Below, piece after piece: positions 57,641 to 64,000 of a stretch of 64,000 nt of DNA (position 1 is its first letter; each line of letters starts with the position of its first letter). The notes beneath the pieces were generated by a model. The model made no database searches. It was not told where the DNA came from and worked only from the letters and a program-made list of their open reading frames with translations. Source of the stretch: Demequina zhanjiangensis (GTDB taxonomy: Bacteria > Actinomycetota > Actinomycetes > Actinomycetales > Demequinaceae); NCBI RefSeq assembly GCF_030418315.1, contig NZ_JAUHPV010000010.1, positions 1 through 64,000 of the forward strand. Direction: 5' to 3'. The translations under genes and the position numbers were made by a program.

Positions 57641-58273
57641 GTGCAAGCCCGAAACCTCGTGCCCACCGCCTTCGCGGCAGCCGCAGCGCTCGCCGTGCTC
57701 GCGGGGTGCACCTCGTCACCCGAGCCCGAGCCGACGGAGACCGCCGGGCCGACCGTCGCGGCCACCTCGTCAGCCCCGGCCTCGACCGCCTCACCGACAG
57801 GTTCGCCGAGCCCCACTTCCACGGCTGAGGCTCCGCGTGAGCCTCGAGTCGAGGCGCCGGCCGACTGGTCTGAGGCCTCGTCTGAGATCGTGGACCAGAT
57901 CGCCGCCGACCCTTCGGTCGACGAGGTCGTCGGGGTGTGGACCCTCTCCGACGGATCTGTCGTGTCGGTCGTCTCGACCACGAACGACAGCGGGTCGACG
58001 GATGCGGAGGCCTACTTCGCGTCGACGTTCGGATCCCTGGGCGCCGAGGACGGGGTGGAGGTCTCGCACGAGGTCACCACGACCGACGCGGGCGACCCGC
58101 TGCTGATGGTCGACACGGTGCCCGCGGGAGGGCTCGGCGGGGACGCGCAGTCCATGTTCTACGTGCTCACCTCCGAGGTCATCGTGTCGGGTGTCGTGAC
58201 GACCTCGGTCGACGCCGCCGCGGATGTCTCGGACCAGATGCACAGCCTCGCCCGATCCGTCACATTCGAGTGA
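57641..58273 (+). CDS. Lipoprotein of unknown function
   Basis: A 210-residue lipoprotein starting with GTG. The signal peptide ends in lipobox LAGC (Cys24). Residues 25-70 are a Thr/Ser/Pro/Ala/Glu-rich linker and 75-210 a compact domain with VVGVWTLSDGSVVSVVST and a C-terminal helix SDQMHSLARSVTFE. No family recognised. GAGGAGC precedes the GTG, and TATCGT (57609-57614) may be its -10. Confidence 0.75.
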   Translation: MQARNLVPTAFAAAAALAVLAGCTSSPEPEPTETAGPTVAATSSAPASTASPTGSPSPTSTAEAPREPRVEAPADWSEASSEIVDQIAADPSVDEVVGVWTLSDGSVVSVVSTTNDSGSTDAEAYFASTFGSLGAEDGVEVSHEVTTTDAGDPLLMVDTVPAGGLGGDAQSMFYVLTSEVIVSGVVTTSVDAAADVSDQMHSLARSVTFE

Positions 58274-58370
58274 CTTTGGCCACGCCGGCTCAGGGCCTGC
58301 TGGGAACCCGCCGATAACTCACTTACCCTGGGCGCTGCGCGCTCTGGCATCCGTTGAAAGGTACGACCCC

Positions 58371-60806
58371 ATGCGTCCTACGTTCGCCGCTGGCCGTCTG
58401 CACCGATGGGCGGCCACGATCCTGACTGCCGTCATGGCGGTGACGGTCCTCGCCGTCACGCCTACGACGGCGCAGGCTGCGGATGCCAGCGACTTCGACC
58501 CCGGCTACATCATCTCGGACGAGCTGTTCTTCGACGGCGACTCGATGACGGCCGCCCAGATCGACTGGTTCATCGATTCGAAGAATCCCGGATGCGCGAT
58601 CGGACGCACGTGCATCGAGAACTACCGGGAGAACGTGACCTCGAAGTCCGCCACCTCGTACTACGGGTGCGCGGCGATCTCCGCCGCCTCCAACCAGACG
58701 GCCGGCCAGATCATCGCCAAGGTCGCCAAGGCCTGCGACATCAGCCCCCGCGCGATCATGGTGATCCTCCAGAAGGAGCAGAGCCTCATCACGAGCACTG
58801 CCCCCTCCACCCGCGCGTTCGCGTACGCGATGGGTGCCGGTTGCCCCGACACGGCGCCGTGCGACGAGGACTATGCAGGCTTCTACGAGCAGGTCTATTA
58901 CGGCGCGAAGCTGCTCAAGGGCTACACGCTGCCGCATTCGACGCACTACAACCGTTACGCCGCGGGCACGACGTCGTCCATCTACTACAACCCCAGGCAG
59001 TCCTGCGGCTCCAAGAGCGTCTTCGTCGCGAACCAGGCGACTCACGCCCTGTACGTCTACACGCCGTACACGCCGAACGCCGCGGCGCTGAACAACCTCT
59101 ACGGCACCGGCGACTCGTGCTCCGCATACGGCAACCGCAACTTCTGGCGGCTCTACACCGACTGGTTCGGCTCCACCACGGTGCCGGGCGCCGGCCAGGT
59201 CGAGGCGAAGTGGGCCGAGGAGGGCGGCGCCGACGGGTGGCTCGGCGACAAGGTCGGCGACCTCGAGCAGTACTCGGACAACGGCGGCGGCCTGGTGCAG
59301 GCCTTCGACGGCGGCTACATCGTGTGGAGCAAGAAGTACGGCGCCCACGTCGTCTGGGGAGCTGTCCTGAACTTCTGGCGCGCCAGGGGCGGCCCTGAGA
59401 GCAACCTCGGCTGGCCGAGGGAGGACAACACTCGCACCAGCACCGGGGTCGGCGGACGCCACCAGCTGTTCGCCGGCGGCCTCGTGGTCGCGACGGGCGA
59501 GTACGGCACGTACAAGGTGTACGGGAACGCGTACAAGCGCTACGTGTGGACGGCGCTGACCGAGGGAAGCCTCGGGTATCCGCTGAGCAACCTCTACAGG
59601 GACCCCGTCTCGGATCTGCAGGCGCAGGACTTCGAGGGCGGCACGATCTTCCTCGACGGCGGCGACTCGACCTGGGTGCCGAACGAGCTCCGGGAGAAGG
59701 TGGATGCCTCTGGCGGCCTGACCGGCACGTACGGATGGGCCGAGCTGCCGCGCCGCTACGGTGCGGACGGCTGGTACCAGGAGTACGACGCGGCGATGCT
59801 GACCTGGAACGAGGAGCGGGGGGCGATCTCCGTCTTCGGCGGCATGTACAGGGCGTGGCTCTCGTACGGCGGTCCTGACGGTGCGCTCGGCTGGCCCACC
59901 ACCGGCATGGGGCGCGAGACCGGCAGCGGCGCCGCGGTGCAGGACTTCGAGCACGGCACGATCTACGTCACCGGCGGCAGCAAGGGCTGGGTGTCTCCCG
60001 AGTTCGCGGAGATGTACGCGAGGAGCGGAGGCCCGTCCGGCGTGTACGGATGGCCAGGCAACGGCGGCATCGAGGACCCGAGCAACGGCGGTGGAGTCCG
60101 TCAGGAGTTCGCGCGGGCCACGCTCACGAAGACCGAGGCCGGCGAGGTCATCTCCGTGTTCGGCGGCATGTACAGGGCGTGGCAGGCGCTCGGCGGCCCG
60201 TCGGGCGAGCTCGGCTGGCCTGTCTCGAGCCTGTACAAGGACGCGGCCACCGGACTCTCCGCGCAGGACTACCAGCACGGGACGCTCTACACGAGCGGCT
60301 CCACGTACGGCTGGATCGGCTCGGAGTTCGTCCCGTTCGTCAGCGAGGCGGGCGGTGTCACCGGCAACTACGGCTGGCCGACCGGCGCGCCGGTCGAGTC
60401 GACCGCCAACGGTGGCGGCATGAGCCAGACGTTCCGCTCTGCAGTGCTGACGTGGACCGAGGAGAGCGGCGTGCAGTCCGTGTTCGGCGGCCTCAAGAAC
60501 GCGTGGCTCGCCTACGGCGCGGAGTCGGGTGTTCTCGGATGGCCCACCTCGGGTCTCTACCGCGACCCGGAGCACGGCTTCGCGATGCAGGACTTCCAGC
60601 ACGGCACGCTCGTGACGTCCGGCAGCCGACGGGCCTGGATCCCGGCGCAGATCTCGACTGCAGTCGCAGAGGCCGGCGGGCTTGGCGGTTCGCTCGGGTG
60701 GCCTACTGCGGCTCCGTACGTGGGTGACGACGCGGTGTCGATGACGTTCCCCGGGGGCACTGTCACCTGGACCGAGGCCACGGGCGCCGTCGTCACGCTG
60801 GGCTAG
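58371..60806 (+). CDS. Secreted LGFP-repeat cell-wall protein with N-terminal lysozyme-like domain
   Basis: An 811-residue exported protein. The signal peptide ends near residue 37 (TTAQAADA). Residues 45-270 form a domain with six or more cysteines and a helix ISPRAIMVILQKEQSLIT, a pattern found in putative lysozyme-fold hydrolases of actinobacteria, where the Glu could be catalytic. Residues 280-811 hold nine LGFP-type units, each with a core such as LGWPTSG, LGYPLSN, YGWPGNG or LGWPVSS and spaced about 50-60 residues. LGFP repeats anchor proteins to the mycolate-type or peptidoglycan layer. Role: probably wall-bound muralytic or structural. The ATG at 58371 is preceded by a weak AAAGG. Confidence 0.85.
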   Translation: MRPTFAAGRLHRWAATILTAVMAVTVLAVTPTTAQAADASDFDPGYIISDELFFDGDSMTAAQIDWFIDSKNPGCAIGRTCIENYRENVTSKSATSYYGCAAISAASNQTAGQIIAKVAKACDISPRAIMVILQKEQSLITSTAPSTRAFAYAMGAGCPDTAPCDEDYAGFYEQVYYGAKLLKGYTLPHSTHYNRYAAGTTSSIYYNPRQSCGSKSVFVANQATHALYVYTPYTPNAAALNNLYGTGDSCSAYGNRNFWRLYTDWFGSTTVPGAGQVEAKWAEEGGADGWLGDKVGDLEQYSDNGGGLVQAFDGGYIVWSKKYGAHVVWGAVLNFWRARGGPESNLGWPREDNTRTSTGVGGRHQLFAGGLVVATGEYGTYKVYGNAYKRYVWTALTEGSLGYPLSNLYRDPVSDLQAQDFEGGTIFLDGGDSTWVPNELREKVDASGGLTGTYGWAELPRRYGADGWYQEYDAAMLTWNEERGAISVFGGMYRAWLSYGGPDGALGWPTTGMGRETGSGAAVQDFEHGTIYVTGGSKGWVSPEFAEMYARSGGPSGVYGWPGNGGIEDPSNGGGVRQEFARATLTKTEAGEVISVFGGMYRAWQALGGPSGELGWPVSSLYKDAATGLSAQDYQHGTLYTSGSTYGWIGSEFVPFVSEAGGVTGNYGWPTGAPVESTANGGGMSQTFRSAVLTWTEESGVQSVFGGLKNAWLAYGAESGVLGWPTSGLYRDPEHGFAMQDFQHGTLVTSGSRRAWIPAQISTAVAEAGGLGGSLGWPTAAPYVGDDAVSMTFPGGTVTWTEATGAVVTLG

Positions 60807-60845
60807 GCCGGGCCTTCCCGACGCCGCGGGCCGGGGTCAGTGCGC

Positions 60846-61214
60846 TCAGGCGCGTGCCTCACGTGCGCTGTGGCGCGCTTGATCAACCTGGGACATGTGG
60901 GTGACCACCCAGTCCTCAAGCGCGTGGAGCGGCGCGATCAGGGTGCGACCGTCTGTGGTCAGCTCGTAGTCCACGCGCACCGGGACCGAGGGCGTCACGG
61001 TGCGGGAGACGAGTCCGTCCTCCTCGAGCTGCCGCAGGGTCTGGGTGAGCATCTTCTCCGACAGCCCGTCAACGCGCCGCGCGATGTCCGAGAAACGTGA
61101 GGGTCCTTCGGCGAGCACCCCGACGATCAGGATGGTCCAGCGCGAGCTGATCCTGTCGAGCAGGCCCCTGCTGGGGCAGTTGCGGTCGTAGGGGTTCCAG
61201 GCGGGTTCGCTCAC
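60846..61214 (-). CDS. HxlR family transcriptional regulator
   Basis: A 122-residue winged-helix regulator of the HxlR type: RNCPSRGLLDRISSRWTILIVGVLAEG, RFSDIARRVDGLSEKMLTQTLRQLEEDGLV and the wing VPVRVDYELTTDGRTL. The Cys in NCPS is in the usual redox- or ligand-sensing place. GAGGAGCAACC precedes the GTG at 61214; an ATG at 61268 would add residues unlike the family. It is divergent from the NAD(P)-binding gene it probably controls. Confidence 0.9.
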   Translation of the reverse strand: MSEPAWNPYDRNCPSRGLLDRISSRWTILIVGVLAEGPSRFSDIARRVDGLSEKMLTQTLRQLEEDGLVSRTVTPSVPVRVDYELTTDGRTLIAPLHALEDWVVTHMSQVDQARHSAREARA

Positions 61215-61281
61215 GGTTGCTCCTCTCCCCGATCCCGCGACCACTCTATCACTTGAGGTGCGTAACAATGTTTGCGAAAGT

Positions 61282-61300
61282 AACTAACTACGAGTAAGTT
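61282..61300. promoter_or_regulatory. Candidate HxlR operator
   Basis: AACTAAC and GTAAGTT form an imperfect inverted repeat with a 5-bp spacer in the A/T-rich part of the 168-bp divergent region. Its composition and place fit an HxlR site. Confidence 0.4.
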
Positions 61301-61382
61301 GCCTGACGTCGGCGGGATTCACCGCCCAGACCCACCGATGGCGGTCGCCATCGGGGCTGATCACTGGAAGAAGGAACGCATC

Positions 61383-62033
61383 ATGACTCGCATCGCCGTC
61401 ATCGGAGGAACCGGATACGCGGGACGGAACATCGTCGCCGCCGCTGCCGCCAAGGGTCTCGAGGTCGTCTCGTACAGCAGGAGCCTGCCGGAGACGCCCG
61501 TGGAGGGCGTGGACTACAGGACTGGAGACGTCACCGACCAGGCCTTCCTCGCCCAGGCCTTCGACGGGGTCGACGTGCTCGTCTCTGCACTGTCGCCGCG
61601 CGGCGCGCTCGCCGAGCCCGGCACGCTCCGTGGGATCGAGAGGACGCTCGCGCGCCTCGCCGAGAGCAAGGCAGTGCGGTTCGGCGTGGTCGGCGGCGCG
61701 GGCTCGCTGCTCGTCGCCGAGGGCGGGCCGATGGTCGCGGACACTGAGTCCTTCCCGGCCGCAATCAAGCCTGAGGCCGACGAGATGGCGAGCGTGCTCG
61801 CTGACCTCCGCGCCCACGAGGGCGAGCTCGACTGGTTCTTCGTGAGCCCGGCAGGCGGCTTCGGAGCCTTCGCTCCCGGGGAGGCGACCGGCGCCTACCG
61901 CGTGGGCGGCGACGTGCTGCTCGTGGACGGCAACGGTGAGTCCCACATCTCCGGGGCGGACTTCGGCCTCGCAGTGGCCGACGAGATCGTGAACCCGACC
62001 CACCGCAAGGCCCGCTTCACCGTCGCCTACTGA
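61383..62033 (+). CDS. NAD(P)H-binding atypical short-chain dehydrogenase
   Basis: A 216-residue Rossmann-fold protein of the NAD(P)H-binding (SDR a5 / NmrA-like) group: RIAVIGGTGYAGRNIVAAA at the N-terminus, then VDVLVSALSPRG and VGGAGSLLVAEGG. It lacks the YxxxK pair of classical SDRs, so it may be a redox sensor or a reductase. HxlR regulators frequently control such neighbours in response to electrophiles. AAGGAACGCATC precedes the ATG. Confidence 0.87.
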   Translation: MTRIAVIGGTGYAGRNIVAAAAAKGLEVVSYSRSLPETPVEGVDYRTGDVTDQAFLAQAFDGVDVLVSALSPRGALAEPGTLRGIERTLARLAESKAVRFGVVGGAGSLLVAEGGPMVADTESFPAAIKPEADEMASVLADLRAHEGELDWFFVSPAGGFGAFAPGEATGAYRVGGDVLLVDGNGESHISGADFGLAVADEIVNPTHRKARFTVAY

Positions 62034-62078
62034 GCGATCGGCGCGGGCTGGTCCTGGCCGCCCGCGCCGCGCCGGGGT

Positions 62079-62765
62079 CTACAGCAGCCGGCCGTCGCCC
62101 ATGCGGAGCACCCGGTGGGCCATCGCCTCCGCCTCGGCCGGGTCGTGGGTCACCAGCAGTGCGGAGACGCCCTGCGAGCGAAGGATGTCTCGCACATCCT
62201 TCGCGAGCCGTGTGCGCAGGTCTGCGTCGAGCGAGGACAGCGGCTCGTCGAGCGCGAGCAGCCGAGGCCTGGCCGCAAGGGACCGGGCGAGCGCCACGCG
62301 CTGGCGCTGGCCACCCGAGAGCTCGGACACCGCCCGGCCGCCCAGTCCCTCGAGGCCGACGATCTCAAGGAGCTCCGTGACGCGCGCGGCGCGGGCCTCG
62401 GCGGACACGCCGGCCATGCGCGGGCCGAAGCCGATGTTGCGTGCCACGTCCAGGTGCGGGAAGAGCTGGCCGTCCTGGAACACAAGGCCGAAGCGCCGCC
62501 GGTGCACGGGCGTCCAGGTCAGGTCCTGGTCGTTCCACGCCACCGTTCCAGAAGTCGGCTCGACGATCCCGACCACGGCGCCCAGCAGTGAGGACTTGCC
62601 GCAGCCCGACGGGCCCAGCAGCGCCACCGTCTCACCCGGGCCGACTCGCAGGGAGACTCCGCGCACCGCTTCCACCGGGGGCTTGCCGGGGTAGGTGACG
62701 ACCAGGTCGGTGACTGTCAGCCCGCCCGGCATCCGCTCGTCGTCGCTCGCGCGTCCGTACGTCAT
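62079..62765 (-). CDS. ABC transporter ATPase (thiamine/iron(III) type, ThiQ-like)
   Basis: A 228-residue ATPase with Walker A GPSGCGKSS, Q-loop LVFQDGQLFPHLDVARNI, signature LSGGQRQRV, Walker B LLALDEPLSSLD and switch His in LLVTHDPAEAEAM. It is close to ThiQ and FbpC types and pairs with the two-domain permease upstream, with which it overlaps by 4 bp. No extra regulatory C-terminal domain, which favours ThiQ over FbpC. Confidence 0.87.
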   Translation of the reverse strand: MTYGRASDDERMPGGLTVTDLVVTYPGKPPVEAVRGVSLRVGPGETVALLGPSGCGKSSLLGAVVGIVEPTSGTVAWNDQDLTWTPVHRRRFGLVFQDGQLFPHLDVARNIGFGPRMAGVSAEARAARVTELLEIVGLEGLGGRAVSELSGGQRQRVALARSLAARPRLLALDEPLSSLDADLRTRLAKDVRDILRSQGVSALLVTHDPAEAEAMAHRVLRMGDGRLL

Positions 62766-64000
62766 AGTCCGCTCCCTGCTCTGGCGCGCCAGCGCTCCGA
62801 CATCAGCATGATCGCCGCCACCGTCACCGCCAGCAGCACCGCCGACGCGTATGCCAGCCCCACGTTCTCCGCGCCCGGACGGCTCAGCAGCCGCGCGATG
62901 GCCGTGGTCAGTGTGGGACGGTCAGGGCGCGCGACGAAGGCCGTGGCGCCGAACTCGCCCATCGCGATCGCGAAGGCGAATGCCAGTCCTGCGCCGATCG
63001 CGGGTCGCAGCAGCGCGCCGTCCACGTGGAGGAGCACCCGCCACGGAGGCGCGCCGAGACTTGCTGCAGCGGCGCGAAGGCGCGGCTCGATCGCCCGGGC
63101 GGCCGGCACGAGCGCCCGCACCAGCAGAGGCAGCGCGACCACGGCCTGGGCGATCGGCACCAGCCACCACGACGCGCGCAGGTCCACGCCCAGCACGTTC
63201 CGGTTGAGCGTGAGCAGCAGGCCAAGGCCGACCACGACGGCGCTGACGCCCAGAGGAAGCATGGCGAGCGCCTCAAGGGTCGCGCCGCGCCGGCTGCGCT
63301 GCGCGATGAGCATCGCCGCCGTCACGCCGACGATCCCCGCGAGCAGGGTGGCGATCGTCGCCGTCACCACGGAGTTCAGGGCGGCCTGCCACACGGGCAC
63401 CGGCAGCACGCCCCGCGCAGGCGTCGCGACCAGGGCGAGATAGTGGTCGAGCCCGTAGCCGTCACCGACCCGGAACGAACGCTCCACGAGCGCGCCCAGG
63501 GGGAGCGCGAGCAGGACGAGCGCCGGGGCGAGCGCCCCGCCCACGGCGAGCCTTTCGCCCCGGCGAGGGCCGCGTCGACCGTGCACGGTCTGCGTGAAGC
63601 CGCGCGCCCGGCCCATGCGCGAGCTGAGCCATAGCGCGAACGCGACGATCGCGACCTGCACCAGGGCCAGGACGGAGGCGGCGCGCAGGTCCAGGAACTG
63701 GTTCACCTGCAGGTAGATCTCGGTCTCCACGGTGCGCACGCGCGAGCCGCCCAGGATCAGCACCAGCGCGAACGACGTCGAGCAGAACAGGAAGACGACC
63801 GCCGCGGCCGAGGCGATCGCGGGAGCCAGCGCGGGCAACGTCACCCGCAGGTACGCCTGGGCACGGCTGGCGCCCAGGGTGCGTGCGGCGTCGGCGAGGC
63901 CAGGAGGCAGCGCCTCCCACGCGGTGCTCACGAACCGCACGATGACCGACACGTTGAAGAACACGAGGGCGATCACGATCGACGCCGGCGTCTGGTCAAG
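62762..64000 (-). CDS. ABC transporter permease (ThiP/FbpB type), 5' end outside the window
   Basis: At least 412 residues of a permease; the frame is open to the window end and its N-terminus lies beyond position 64000. Two BPD permease modules are visible: the end of the first has ADAARTLGASRAQAYLRVTLPALAPAI, and the second, after a linker near 63600, has LRAAAASLGAPPWRVLLHVDGALLRPAIGAG. This two-module build is that of ThiP and FbpB. A thiamine or iron-binding protein gene is expected upstream, just outside the window. Confidence 0.87.
   Translation of the reverse strand, partial: LDQTPASIVIALVFFNVSVIVRFVSTAWEALPPGLADAARTLGASRAQAYLRVTLPALAPAIASAAAVVFLFCSTSFALVLILGGSRVRTVETEIYLQVNQFLDLRAASVLALVQVAIVAFALWLSSRMGRARGFTQTVHGRRGPRRGERLAVGGALAPALVLLALPLGALVERSFRVGDGYGLDHYLALVATPARGVLPVPVWQAALNSVVTATIATLLAGIVGVTAAMLIAQRSRRGATLEALAMLPLGVSAVVVGLGLLLTLNRNVLGVDLRASWWLVPIAQAVVALPLLVRALVPAARAIEPRLRAAAASLGAPPWRVLLHVDGALLRPAIGAGLAFAFAIAMGEFGATAFVARPDRPTLTTAIARLLSRPGAENVGLAYASAVLLAVTVAAIMLMSERWRARAGSGL

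Overview
The window is about 70% GC and very gene-dense. It looks like a chromosomal segment of an actinobacterium, most likely of the order Micrococcales; the family is not settled. The evidence is a dnaK-grpE-dnaJ-hspR operon with HAIR-type operators, a proposed importer for the cofactor precursor F420-0 next to an F420-type enzyme, an ECF sigma factor fused to its own zinc-finger anti-sigma and sensor, many leaderless genes, frequent GTG starts and lipoproteins with actinobacterial signal peptides. I see no phage, insertion sequence, CRISPR array or rRNA. There is one tRNA (Ser, CGA).

Layout. 1-6.3 kb holds housekeeping and small genes: DUF2200, a winged-helix/hydrolase fusion, a 59-residue small gene coupled to a small membrane protein, two FUSC-type exporter paralogues on either side of tRNA-Ser, tadA, upp and DUF3237. 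6.5-15.4 kb holds a GMC oxidoreductase and an opposing operon: a LIV-type ABC importer (binding protein, permease, a permease-ATPase fusion, ATPase) followed by a zinc alcohol dehydrogenase, a MoaF-like protein and a SnoaL-like protein. 15.6-28.2 kb is a homoprotocatechuate (3,4-dihydroxyphenylacetate) meta-cleavage region: hpaG/rraA fusion-gntR-hpaE-hpaD-hpaH-hpaI on the minus strand, and divergently a MobA-like aromatic hydroxylase, succinate-semialdehyde dehydrogenase, an AraC regulator and an aldehyde dehydrogenase. An identical 13-base operator sits on the promoters of both arms.

28.5-36.9 kb holds a Bcr/CflA efflux pump, a DJ-1/PfpI protein, the sigma/anti-sigma/sensor fusion, a degenerate GGDEF protein and a GGDEF-EAL protein. 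36.9-41.3 kb is the heat-shock operon with a readable promoter and two HAIR operators. 41.3-44.7 kb holds a VanY-type peptidase, a SnoaL-like protein, a membrane-anchored unknown and a rhodanese.

44.9-48.7 kb pairs an F420-dependent-type luciferase-fold enzyme with the proposed F420-0 ABC importer. 48.8-57.4 kb is a reductive pyrimidine-catabolism locus: a MocR regulator divergent from an N-carbamoyl-beta-alanine amidohydrolase-like enzyme, a dihydropyrimidinase, a second F420-type enzyme and a four-gene ABC importer. No classical dihydropyrimidine dehydrogenase is present, so the F420-type enzyme is a candidate for the missing reduction step. 57.6-64 kb holds a lipoprotein, a large LGFP-repeat cell-wall protein, an HxlR regulator with its probable target, and a thiamine/iron-type ABC transporter cut by the window end.

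The strongest leads are the F420 import and use theme, the F420 enzyme in the pyrimidine operon, the hydroxyphenylacetate regulon with its shared operator and fused HpaG-RraA enzyme, and a triple 11-bp repeat ahead of the small-protein operon.
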